Assembly (NCBI RefSeq): GCF_017377395.1
Contig: NZ_CP061800.1
Coordinates: 1,054,001-1,118,000 of the forward strand
Source: Desulfonema magnum
GTDB taxonomy: Bacteria > Desulfobacterota > Desulfobacteria > Desulfobacterales > 4be13
Direction: 5' to 3'
DNA length: 64,000 nt
Under the pieces are notes generated by a model. It saw only the letters and a list, made by a program, of their open reading frames with translations, ran no database searches and had not been told where the DNA came from. Position 1 is the stretch's first letter, and each line of letters starts with the position of its first letter. Both the position numbers and the translations under genes were made by a program. This document shows positions 16,870-27,900 of this stretch, piece by piece.

Positions 16870-18212
16870 TTTTTATATGTTAAAAAATTGCGTAATCCTG
16901 TAAAGTGTATTTCAAAATCACTTTATCAAAAGGAGATTATTATGCAACCCTATTCCTTAGAAGTAGAAGAAATCATGCGGCGATACTATGAGAGTCTGAA
17001 TGAAAAAGACCGCCGGCGATATGCCGGTATTGAAGCTTTGAAATTGGGACATGGCGGACAAAATTATATTGCCAAAGTCTTGGGTTGCAGCAGGCGGACT
17101 GTGCGCAAAGGAGCGATCGAAGTAAGCGGCCTGCCCGGACACATCGTAGCAAAACAAATTGGAAAATCTCCTGCTGAATCTTCTGAAATACGTAAAAAAG
17201 GTGGCGGACGCAAACAGTATCTGACTGAGCACCCTGAAATAGACGAGCAGTTTTTGAATGTGGTGCGTGAGCATACAGCAGGAGATCCGATGGATGAAAA
17301 GGTACGATGGACAAATCTGAGGGAGTGGGAAATCGCGGAGGCTCTGGAAAAAAAATACGGAGTAAAAGTGAGTCGTAACATTGTCCGTCAATTGCTCAAA
17401 AAGCATGACTATCGGTTGCGTAAAGCTCAGAAACGCAAACCTATGAAAAAAAACGTACCAGATCGCGACGCTCAGTTTGACAATATTTTGAAACTCAGAT
17501 CAGAATACCGGAAGGCCGGTAATCCCGTTATCAGCATGGATACCAAGAAAAAAGAATATCTTGGAAATTTTTACAGGAAAGGCCGACTATATACGCTGGA
17601 GGAATTGCAAGTTTTCGATCATGATTTTACAAGTTTTGCCGAAGGTGTCATAATTCCGCATTGTTTTTATGACCTGCGACTCAATATCGGGTATGTTCAG
17701 GTGGGAACAAGTCATGATACCAGTGAATTTGCCTGTGACAGTTTCCGTCATTGGTGGTATGGTTACGGTTGCCGAATATATCCAAATGCCACGTCAGTTT
17801 TGATATTGTGCGATGGTGGCGGCAGCAACAGTTCCCGACATTACCTTTTCAAACAAGATTTACAAATTCTGGCGGATGAAATCGGGATTGAAATCCGAAT
17901 CGCTCATTACCCGCCCTATTGTTCCAAATTTAATCCGATCGAACATCGCCTGTTTCCTCATATTACTCGTGCGTGTCAGGGAGTAATCTTTTCAAGTTTG
18001 GAGGTGGTGACTGATCTGATAGCCAAAACACATACCAAAAAAGGTTTAAAAGTCTTTGTCCATGTTATTGATAAAGTCTATGAAACCGGTCGAAAAGTTG
18101 CTGAAACTTTTAAATCAGAAATGCGAATTGTATTCGACAAAATTTTACCCAAATGGAATTATCGTGCAATTCCAATAAATTAAAATGGGAAAGTTATTTA
18201 ATACCGATTCCT
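16838..18212 (+). mobile_element. ISAzo13-family insertion sequence
   Basis: A 1375-base element with imperfect 30-base terminal inverted repeats (16838-16867 and 18182-18211; 23 of 30 positions match, both starting GGAAT and ending CCCATTTT) plus one extra T. It is flanked by TA on both sides (16836-16837 and 18213-18214), consistent with target duplication. It carries one transposase gene whose stop lies inside the right repeat. The element interrupts the RHS gene in the same orientation. Confidence 0.92.
16942..18183 (+). CDS. ISAzo13-family transposase
   Basis: From ATG 16942, behind AAGGAG, the protein is 413 residues. The N-terminus (MRRYYESLNEKDRRRYAGIE, then a helix-turn-helix around YIAKVLGCSRRTVRKG) and the conserved AGDPMDEKVRWTNL block match ISAzo13/Rhodopirellula-type transposases. 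The DDE-type acidic residues are seen in SMDTKKKE (Asp about 200), LCDGGGSNSSRH (Asp about 291) and NPIEHRLFPH (Glu about 334). The gene is intact, so the element could still be active. Confidence 0.93.
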   Translation: MQPYSLEVEEIMRRYYESLNEKDRRRYAGIEALKLGHGGQNYIAKVLGCSRRTVRKGAIEVSGLPGHIVAKQIGKSPAESSEIRKKGGGRKQYLTEHPEIDEQFLNVVREHTAGDPMDEKVRWTNLREWEIAEALEKKYGVKVSRNIVRQLLKKHDYRLRKAQKRKPMKKNVPDRDAQFDNILKLRSEYRKAGNPVISMDTKKKEYLGNFYRKGRLYTLEELQVFDHDFTSFAEGVIIPHCFYDLRLNIGYVQVGTSHDTSEFACDSFRHWWYGYGCRIYPNATSVLILCDGGGSNSSRHYLFKQDLQILADEIGIEIRIAHYPPYCSKFNPIEHRLFPHITRACQGVIFSSLEVVTDLIAKTHTKKGLKVFVHVIDKVYETGRKVAETFKSEMRIVFDKILPKWNYRAIPIN

Positions 18213-18214
18213 TA

Positions 18215-21200
18215 GTCCGTCAAGCATACGGATAACTGATCTTAACAGCGACTTTGCAAATCAGGATTTTGAGGCAATCCCTGACACGCCTGTTGGTGAA
18301 ACTTACAGAATATCAGGAAAGACAAAGAAATCCGATGGCACGCCAATTCCTTATGCTTCTGTTCATTTTACAGGCTCCGGAGGAACTTTTTATGAAGCAA
18401 GCCTTTCTGACGGAACATACTGGTCAGACGTGACTTCCAGATGGACAGGAACCATAACCGCTTCAAAGTCAGGATACACATTTGAAACCGTAAATATCAG
18501 TTCGGTTCTTTCAGATAAGCCCAACACGCATATTGTCGGAACATTGGCAACTCAGACCTCTCAAATCAGTATTTCTCCCCCTGCTTTGCCTTTTGGCGAT
18601 ATCAGTATGGGAACAACTTCGGCAACGCAATCCTTTACAATTTCCAATTCCGGGAGTTCCACGGTCAATGTTTCTTCTGTCAGTGCGCCTTCCGGGTTCA
18701 ATGTTTCCAATTGGACGGGCGGGAATATTGCTTCCGGGGAAACAAAAACGGTGAATGTCACCTTTTCTCCGACAGATGCAACAGCATACAGCGGAACCAT
18801 TGTTGTAAACTCAGATGCGGGCAGCGAAGGAAATACGGTGAGTGTTACCGGAACCGGTGTGGAAGGCGGGAGTGTTCCTGTTGCTGAAAACACCGGGGGA
18901 CATCTCCTGGGAAATCCTTCTGCCAACGGAACAGCCATGCCAATTGCCGGTTTCGGAGTGAATGCGGTCACTGGCAATTTTTTCCATCAGGAAACAGATG
19001 CGGCCATGCCCGGAAAGGACATCCCCTTTGTCTTTGCCAGGGCATATAACAGTTTGTCGGACAACAAGGACAGCTTTGGTTCAGACCAGCCGCAGCCATT
19101 AGGGTCAGGATGGACTCATACCTATAATATTGTCCTGCGTACTGACGGGACTGAAGACAACGCGGAAGTCATATGGGGTGACGGACGGCGGGACGGCTTT
19201 GTCAGATCAGGAACTCTCTGGCAGGGAAGCACGCCGGGCAGCTTTGCCACTCTGACCAAACCGGGAACCTCGTCATACACTTGGGAAGTCACCACCAGGG
19301 ATCAGATTCGATTTCGCTTTGACAGCAGCAAACGTCTCGCTGCTATTGTGGGACGAAGTGACCATGGGCTGAGTTTGTCTTATAATGGCAATGGCGAACT
19401 GGCGACCATTACCGACACCGCGGGGAGAATCATCTCGTTTGCTTATTCCGGTAATCGTCTTACACAGGTGAGCCTTCCTCCGTCACGCAGTTTCAGATTT
19501 TCCTATACGGCCGACGGATTGTTAAAAAGCGTCACTGATATGCAGGGGAACATCCGGCAATATGTTTATATGGACGGCATGATCAGGCAGTTGCACTGGG
19601 CCGCCTCAGCTGCTTATCCCATGTTGCAACTGAGCTATGACAGCCAGGCCCGGGTCAGAGAGCAGGAAACGGGCCATACCCTCAGCAATGGCGAGTCAGG
19701 CAGTTACCTGTTTGACTGGACTACGCCGAATCAAATGAAATATAATGATCCCCTGGGGAACTGGATAACGTATGTATGGGATGATCAGAAACGGGTGACT
19801 CAGATCACTCCGACCAACGGAAAAACAAATAATGTTGAGTATTTCACTGCCGATGGGCCCGAATCCCTGCTGACCCAAAATGTGGAAGATTATGAGGATA
19901 ATGCTTACGGAACAATTTTCACAGGCAGCAATCTCACGCAGTTGAAGCTCCCGGATGGCCGCCAGTATTCAATGGATTACAATGCCGCCAATGATCCTGT
20001 TTCCGTATCCACTCCCCAAGGGCTGGGTCTCAGCATTGAGCGCATTGCTTCGGGAAAGCCGAAAAACATGACAGCTTCGGGAACCGGAATCACAGGTGCG
20101 ATCAGCATCAGTGTGAGTTATAAGACAGGGGATCTGGTGGATCAGATTTCCAACCCCGGAAATACCCAGAGCGGGACAAAAATAGAGATTGAATCTTACA
20201 CAGCAGATGGTCAGCCGAAAGAAGTACGGAACTACACAGACAGCACAAATTACCTTTCCACCTTTTATGAATATGACACAGCGGGCCGCCGCGTCAGTGA
20301 AAAGGATCACAGGGGAACCCTGACCTGTTATTATTATGATGACAATGACAATATCACCGATGTTGTCAGCGGACTGACCGGGAGCTGTTCACAGGCTCCG
20401 GCTTCGTCAACGGTTCGCCATACGAGATTTGAATATGACGCAGATGAGCGTCTGAAAAGTGTGACCGAGGGCTATGGTGGTTCGTCCCCGCAGACTGTTG
20501 AACATTCCTATGAAACCAATACTGGTGCGTTGTTTAAAACCTGTGTGAATGGTCATCGCTGTGTCAGATATGCTTATGACAATGATCTTCAGTTGCGGAA
20601 GATCGCTCATCCCACGGGACGTGAGGATTTGCTGTATCGGCTGGCGAGCGGGCGCATTCAGATTGAACGTGCCAATGCCAATGGCAGTCAGGGAACCCTG
20701 GATCGCATTGAGCGGCGGGGATACGACGGAAATGGCGAACTGCTGACGGTGAGTTCGTGTACTTTGATGGATGATGCGTCGGAACCGACCAGTGATTGCC
20801 AGGGGAGTGTGCGGACACAGTACACCCGGGACAATCTGGGACGTGTGACCCGGGTTCGGGAATTCCTGGAACTCGGCGGGGAAAGCCGTATCACCACATA
20901 CAGCTATTCTTCGGACGGGCGTATCATAACGGTGGGTCATGACGGGGACAGCAGCACCGGGGTCTATGAAACTGATGCGCTGGGCCGCCTGATCCGTGTG
21001 ACTCAGAACAAGGGAAGCGAATCTTACACTGCAACTGCTGAATATGACAGCGACGGCAGGCTGACCAAGGTGACGGATCCCCAGGGCTTGGAAACGGTTT
21101 ACACATATGACGGTCTGGGACGGATGCTTTCCCAGGAGGATATACGGGGCAAGGTGCAATGGACTTACAATGACACGGCCGGAACCATCCGGCGCACCGA

Positions 21201-23058
21201 GCCGGATGGCAGCACTGTGGATTATAGTTTTGACCGTCTGGGGCAGGTAACGAGGATGGGTGTCAGCGACGGACAGATTTTCACCTTTGTGTATGACAGC
21301 CGGGGAAGACTCACAAAAGAGACTTGGACAGGTAACGGAAACACCGGGGAACGGACTTATGCCTACAATGAGTTCGATGAACTCACAGGCGTGACAGGGC
21401 CTTTCGGGAAGACGGTGAGCTATACAAGAGATGATGCGGGGCGGATCACGGCACGGAACCTGGGCGGTTCAAATATCAACTATGCTTATGATGCGTTTGA
21501 CCGGATCAGAACCATGAACACATCCGCAGGGAATTTTTCCTTTGCTTACCAGTTCTTCACCCATGCCCTGGGGCGTGTGGGTTTTCCCAACGGGGTGGAG
21601 ACGACTTATGAACGAAATGAACTGGGCGAGCTTGTCCATCTGACCACGGGCAAATCCGGGACAGGGAAGATTGCAGATTATCAGATCACGCTGGATGCCC
21701 TGGGGCGGCGGTCGTCCATTCAGTCAGAACAGCCGGTTGCGCCTGCGTTTGTGGAAGAAAATCTTTTGTTCGGATTTGAGCCTGGAGGGATGCTGAGTAC
21801 CTTGAACGGAGCCTCGGTGCTTCATGACGGGCGAGGAAACCTGACTGATTTGCCTGCTCCGACAGAGGGAGATTTTGGTTATGATGTGCTGAACCGTCTG
21901 GTATCCGCAGGAACCACACAACATGGTTATGATGCGGCACGGAATCGGATTCAGAGCACACGGGACGGGGAGACCACCCGCTATCTGCTGGATGTCGCAA
22001 ACGGTTTGCCGGATGTGGCTGCGACCATGGATGAGAACAACAATGTTGAGGAGATGTTTATTCACGGCCCCGGGGGATTGCTGGCATGGGTCAGAGGCGG
22101 TGTCAGTCGTTATGTGCATCAGGATTTCAATTACAATGTGGTGGCCCTGACGGATGAGAGCGGCACGGTGAAGGGATCGTTTGCCTATACGCCCTTTGGG
22201 AAATCCGCATGCAGGCACGGGGAAACCGATATTCCGTTCCAATTTGCCGGAGGGGTGGGCGCAATGAGCGATCCCGAAGGGTTGATCTATATGCGGGCGC
22301 GGTATTACCATCCGGGGATCCGGCAGTTTACTTCGGCGGATTTGGTTCCGGGGATGCTGGGGAGGCCCCAGTCTTTGGGGAGGTATGCTTATGTGGAGGG
22401 GATGGCTTTAGGAGGGGTTGATCCGAGTGGTCTTTTCCTTGATTTTTCAGATTGGCTGCTTGAGAGTAATTCTAATTATTTGAAATTACAGGATGAACTT
22501 GCTAATCAGAAAATAATCCTTAGAGCGATGGAGAAACAAAATATTGATCCGCGGGGCAGACGTGAACTTGATATGATGTTACGTGGCTCAATGCGAAACG
22601 CTGATTTATATTCTACTCTTTTGTTAAATGATGCAGAACTGGCTTCTGAAGGAGCAAAGCTATTTACAGAAAATGTAAAAAGATTTGAATGCATGCTTTC
22701 TCTTGTTACAACTGGAGGAGGCAGTAAATGGCTTGATCTTTCTAAAAATATTGAAGAATATGCAGAACTGGTTATGGATATCCAGGATTCAGAAAAAAAT
22801 ACATGGCAGGTTCTTTACAAGTTTGCAGCAAAGAAGGGAGTAGGCAGTGTAGCTAAAAAATTCAAAAAGAATTATGTAAAAGCATATCCCGATGAAAAAG
22901 ATACAGAATGGGTTGGAAACATTATAGAAAAATATACAAACAAGATGGGGGGAATATTTGTATTCATTCCTGAAGTATTGATGTTTCAAGATTCAGTGCG
23001 AAAAGAGATGGCACAGCAGTCGGACAATCCCTTAGGAGGAGCGGTTGATTTTTTGTGA
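18215..23058 (+). CDS. RHS/YD-repeat protein, 3' part of the IS-interrupted gene
   Basis: The open frame runs from the IS edge; the first ATG is at 18430. In order it encodes the rest of the regulatory-like domain (RITDLNSDFANQDF, then YRISGKTKKSDGTPIPYASV), an ASPM/choice-of-anchor-D-type beta domain (ISISPPALPFGDISMGTTSA), a DUF6531-type start of the RHS shell (AVTGNFFHQETDAAMPG), about 30 YD repeats, and the RHS core motif (YHPGIRQFTSADLV...LGRYAYVEG). A 207-residue C-terminal tip after DPSGL matches nothing I know and is visibly more AT-rich. Such tips are often toxins. Joined to 16261-16837, the gene would code for 1806 residues. Confidence 0.9.
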
Positions 23059-23136
23059 GGGCTTTAAACAGGGCATGGGTACCATGTCCATTATTTTAAC
23101 ATGTTATCAACCGAATGATGGGAATTATTGCCCTTT

Positions 23137-23287
23137 GTCCCGGAGGGACAACCGAAAATAGCCCGGCAATTCATTGCCGGGGGAAGAAAACGCCAAGTTA
23201 TCAAATCCCGTAGGGACGACTGACAATAGACTGCTAATTCATTGCGGGGAGATGGACGACTGAAAACAGCCCCGCAATCCATTGCCG
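23137..23287. repeat. Three REP-like units downstream of the RHS gene
   Basis: Units start at about 23137, 23206 and 23251. The full form is TCCCGTAGGGACGACTGA, an AATAG spacer, and a hairpin CCCGGCAATTCATTGCCGGG. The units are separated by a common CCAAGTTATCAAA-type linker. They match the two units at 15930-16052. No gene is encoded. Confidence 0.8.
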
Positions 23288-23315
23288 CCAAGTTAAGGAA
23301 AAAGAGGTTTTAAAA

Positions 23316-24383
23316 ATGCCAAAAGACAGAATCATAATCAGAAATTTCGGCCCGATTCGGCATGTTAACATTGAATTGCCGGACATTGTCGTGTTCATCG
23401 GCCGGCAGGCGGCCGGCAAATCCGCAATTGCAAAGCTCATCCACTTCTTCCGGTTTGTCACCGATGATGCGCCATTTTCCCATGACCTGATGGATATCTT
23501 CAGAAAATTCTTTTTCGGCGATGTCTGGCTGAGGCAGAGCCAGGATGCGGAAATTGCATATCTCTGCGGCAACGGCGTGAAATTCTCTTTCAAAAACAAT
23601 GAGCTGACACATACGGACATGAAAAAAAGCCCCCGCCGATCCGTGTTCATTCCGGCAGGCAGGGCCGTGTATTCGCTTGTGTCCGATGCCATGTTCGGCC
23701 TGAGCCTCGAATCTGTGAACATTGACCCGGGCATTCTCCTGTTCGGACGGACCATTGAGACCATGAAATCAGATGATCCCTTTGAAAAGGATCCGCATCT
23801 CAGGGCACTCAGCAATGATATCCTGAAGGGAAAATTCCGTTTTTCGGGGAATGAGAACCGGATATACTTCTCCGAAAACAGATATGTCACCATGAACAAC
23901 GCGTCATCGGGCCAGCAGGAGGTGTTTCCGGTGCTGCTCCTTCTTGCCGCGGCGATGGCAAGCCGGAAAAATCACTGCATCACCATCGAGGAGCCTGAGG
24001 CCCATCTGTATCCTTATGCCCAGCACAAACTGGTGGAATTCATCACCCGGGTTCACAACAGTCCGCACGCGTCCAACACCTTTGTCATCACCACGCACAG
24101 CCCGTATATTCTGACATCCTTCAACAACCTGCTGTTCGCTCATCAGGTCGCTGGCATCAGTGAGAAAGCCGGAAAGGCGGTGGAGGCGGTTGTTCCGGAG
24201 CCAAACAGGGTGAATCCCGAAGATTTCTCCGCATATTATGTGGAAGATGGGAAAGTTCGATCCGTATTTGACGAGGGGCTGATCTCGGACAATGAGATTG
24301 ACGACGCAAGCGAGGATATCGCCGAAGTATTTGACCAGTTAATTGACATTTACAAAGGGTTCGGACATGGACAAGACACTTGA
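23316..24383 (+). CDS. AAA/ABC-type ATPase of a two-gene module
   Basis: A 355-residue soluble ATPase of the AAA_15/OLD-like type. Walker A is GRQAAGKS (residues 29-36), Walker B with the catalytic glutamate is CITIEEPEAHLYP (about 218-230), and the switch histidine motif is VITTHSPYI (about 257). The N-terminal IIIRNFGPIRHVNIELPDI is the usual opening of RecF/OLD-like ATPases. It has no TOPRIM domain of its own. The next gene begins 17 bases before its stop, showing translational coupling. ATPases of this class drive many antiphage modules (for example in Septu or PARIS); here the partner is a putative PD-(D/E)XK nuclease. Confidence 0.88.
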   Translation: MPKDRIIIRNFGPIRHVNIELPDIVVFIGRQAAGKSAIAKLIHFFRFVTDDAPFSHDLMDIFRKFFFGDVWLRQSQDAEIAYLCGNGVKFSFKNNELTHTDMKKSPRRSVFIPAGRAVYSLVSDAMFGLSLESVNIDPGILLFGRTIETMKSDDPFEKDPHLRALSNDILKGKFRFSGNENRIYFSENRYVTMNNASSGQQEVFPVLLLLAAAMASRKNHCITIEEPEAHLYPYAQHKLVEFITRVHNSPHASNTFVITTHSPYILTSFNNLLFAHQVAGISEKAGKAVEAVVPEPNRVNPEDFSAYYVEDGKVRSVFDEGLISDNEIDDASEDIAEVFDQLIDIYKGFGHGQDT

Positions 24384-24897
24384 GCGCATTTTTCCCGGGA
24401 TGACAGACAACGAGTGTCTGAAAATCATATCAGACATCCTGTTTTATGTTTATGACAACCCTGACACAGATCAGGCATTCGCCACGGTAACAGAGCCGGA
24501 GGAACACCAGAATTTCAGAATAACAAATCCGGCCTGCAAACCCGTCCGCGTTCTCTCCGTGGATCACTGTCTGTTCTCTGACGACAGTTTCAAGAAATGC
24601 GATTTTGTCCTGTACGACGAGGCTGCCTTTTGTTTTGTCGAACTGAAGGCGGTTCACAGGGATGTCCACAAAAAGAGAAAGAATGCGAAAAGATACGCTG
24701 AAAAACAACTGCTTGCCACCATAGAGCTGTTTCGCAAAGAACTGGGGAACTTCGGAGGCAGGGACTTGGAAGCTTATCTGTGTGTGGGTTACAGAACCGG
24801 CAGACCCTCGATACTGTCACGGAGCCAGAGAGCGAAAAGGGATTTTGTGAGGCTTGGTGTGAAACTGTATGACGGGTGCCGGAAAGAATTTGCCTGA
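24367..24897 (+). CDS. Putative PD-(D/E)XK nuclease partner
   Basis: From ATG 24367 the protein has 176 residues. I read a PD-(D/E)XK pattern: Asp79 in KKCDFVLYDEAAF, Glu92 and Lys94 in FCFVELKAV, and Gln114 in the following helix (KRYAEKQLLATIELF). This is the beta-hairpin-ExK-helix layout of many restriction-like nucleases, but it is judged by eye without a profile search. The gene overlaps the ATPase gene by 17 bases; the longer frame from TTG 24343 is less likely. I infer that the ATPase gates this nuclease. Confidence 0.65.
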   Translation: MDKTLERIFPGMTDNECLKIISDILFYVYDNPDTDQAFATVTEPEEHQNFRITNPACKPVRVLSVDHCLFSDDSFKKCDFVLYDEAAFCFVELKAVHRDVHKKRKNAKRYAEKQLLATIELFRKELGNFGGRDLEAYLCVGYRTGRPSILSRSQRAKRDFVRLGVKLYDGCRKEFA

Positions 24898-24921
24898 ACC
24901 ATTAAATCATGCGAGGAAAAA

Positions 24922-27900
24922 ATGGAAAAAAAACTAATCACCAACTGCATTAACGGAATTTTTCTGATAATTTTATTTTTTGTGGCTGTCAATACGGCAA
25001 TTGCAGCCACCTTCACCTACAATCTCACCTATGACGGGGCAGGGCGGGTGACAGACATCACGGTTGATGCTGAGAACGCAGCTTCCTACCAATACCGTAA
25101 AAACGGTCAGCTTGAAGGAGTGGAACTGGGCGGCACGGGTCTCACAGACCCTCCGGATGACGGCCCCGTTGTTGGCTTTTCCATGGTAAACGTAAACTTT
25201 GGCGGTCTTGAACCCGGTACAAGCAGTGACACAAACACGGTTTTGCTCACGAACACCGGTAACGAATCCCTGACGTTAAATGATATCAGCGTAACAGGTG
25301 ATTTCACACAGACCAGCACCTGCGGAACCGAACTTGCGGCCGGAGAGAGTTGCAATATTAATGTAATTTTTTCTCCTGCTGCGGAAGGCAGCAGAGCCGG
25401 AACGCTCACCATTGCCAGCAATGCGGATGGCAGTCCCCACACTGTCAGCCTTTTCGGAATCGGTGAGACAGGTGATTTTGTATGTGATTTCTCAGCCAGC
25501 AGCCAGAATGTCTGTGCAGGGATGGCTGTGACATTCACGGATTTATCTTCCGATACAGCTACAAGCTGGTCATGGTTATTCCCCGGAGGTACGCCGGACA
25601 GTTCCAATGAGAAAAACCCGACGGTGGTTTATGATACCCCGGGCACATATGAGGTGACTCTGGCTATTAAAAACGAAACAGATACGAATACCATGACAAA
25701 ACAAGCATATATTACGGTATTCGAGGGAGAGACCACTGGCGGGGATTCGGATGGTGCGGAATGGCTCTGGGTCAAACAGGCAGGAAGTGATGCCTTTGAT
25801 GCTGGTTACGCCATCACCACCGATAAAAGCGGCAATATTTATGTGACAGGTGAATATGTCAATGCGGCCGCTTTTGAAAACATCAATATTCCGTCAAGCG
25901 GATCAAGCGGAATGTTTGTTGCCAAATATGATAGTGAAGGACATTGCCTGTGGGTTCGATACGGGAGGCTGGGAACAAACGGGAAAGCCTATGGAATCAC
26001 CACGGATAATTCCGGGAATGTCTATGTCTCAGGCACATTCAGCACCACTGCCCAGATTGGCGGCGAAAGCATTGTATCTCAGGACTGGTCTTTTGATCTG
26101 ATCATTGCCAAATATGATACCGACGGAAATTTTCAATGGGTTGTCAAAGGTGGAGGAACCAATACAGATTACGGTCGGGGAATTACCTCTGATGGCTCCA
26201 ACGTATATGTCACCGGAAGATTTTGGAGTTCCGATGCTGCTTTTGGTACTTATCGTCTTGCTTCCAGCGGGGAGAGTGATGTGTTTATCGCCAAATATGA
26301 CGGTGGCGGAAACTGCCTGTGGGCGAAAAAAGCAGGCGGAAGCAATAATGATTTTGGCATCGGCATCACATCAGATAATGAGGGGGATGTTTATGTCACG
26401 GGATATTTTAAAGATACCGCCACCTTTGGAAGTGCCAACTTAACATCAGACGGAAGTGCAGATGTGTTTGTCACCAAATGTGACAGTAATGGAAACTTTC
26501 AATGGGCAGAGAAAATCGGTGGAAACAATTACGATACAGGCCATTCAGTTGCCTCCGACAATAGCGGCAATATCTATGTGACAGGCAGGTTTACTGACAC
26601 TGTGACCTTCGGAACAACAAACATGGCCTCAAACGGCGACGCAGATATTTTCATCGCCCAATATGATGACAATGGAAATTTTCAATGGGTTCGGACAGCA
26701 GGAGGAAGTTCTACAGACTACGGAAGAAGCCTCACCTGCGATGGTCAGGGCAATATCTATTTGAAGGGTCTCTATGGTGGAACAGCCATTTTTGAAACTA
26801 CGAGCATCACTTCAACCGGCGGTGATAATTCATTTATTGCCAAATATGATGATATTGGAAATCTTCAGTGGGTGGAAAAAGAACTGTATGGCTGGACAAG
26901 CGATTATAATTGGTCTCAAACCATTGTTTCTGATAACTCCGGTAATGTATATGTAACCGGAGAATTTAACAACACAAAAAATCTTGGAACCATTACTCTC
27001 AATTCAACCGGAAGCAATGATATGTTCATAGGCAGTTTGGGAGCTTCTTTTTCCTGTCCGATAATCCATCCGACGATCACACCGGACGGCTCCGCAGAAA
27101 TTTGCGAAGGTGACAGCGTCACACTTACCGCTTCACCCGGTTATCCCTATTACACCTGGTCAAACGGCGAAACAACCCAAAGCATCATCGTCACGCAGCC
27201 AGGAGATTATTCTGTTGAAGTCAGCGACTGTGCGGGTTGCAGCGGCGAGTCTGAAACTATCAGTATAACACAGGCTCCTGGGTTGCAGCCTGTTCTGTCA
27301 GTTACTCCGCCCCCTCAGTCTGTGTCTGCGGATGCCGGTGAAATCACCCTTCATGTTGCGAACACAGGCACAGGTACGATGGAATGGAAGGTGACAACAG
27401 ACGCCTCATGGCTGACCGTGACCCCGAGTTCGGGAACGGATGATGAGACACTTACCGTGAGTTACGAGGCAAACACCAACGATAAAAGAACCGGAAGCAT
27501 CACCATCACAGCGGACGGCGCGACAGGAAGCCCTGAACACATTGAAATCATTCAGGAAGCCGCACAGCCTGTTTTGTCCGTAACACCGCCGGGTTATCAT
27601 CTTGTTTCCCCGGCCAGTGGCAAGGTTGTCGTTGTTATTGAAAACACAGGAACAGGCACAATGCGTTGGACAGCGGAAATCGTTGATGATGTTCCCTGGC
27701 TGCTTATTGAGGAAGAAGATCATAATGACGGGATGCTCAGAGTCAGCTACGAGTCCAATATGGGCGAGGCAAGGATCGGCATGATCAAAATCACGGCTTC
27801 CGGCGCAACAAAAATGGTTGAAGTGAGACAGGACGGTTTTGGAGTGACTGACGGTGTTGCCATAGATATGGACATTTCCACCGACAGCATTGAAGCGACT

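Noticed and set aside
20407..21159. 250-codon minus-strand frame inside the RHS gene
   Set aside because: YD-repeat DNA is regular and GC-rich, which leaves long antisense frames open. No independent coding evidence.
23316..24897. Immunity gene for the RHS tip
   Set aside because: The two genes after the RHS gene are an ATPase and a nuclease-like protein separated by a repeat array. They do not look like a small immunity protein.
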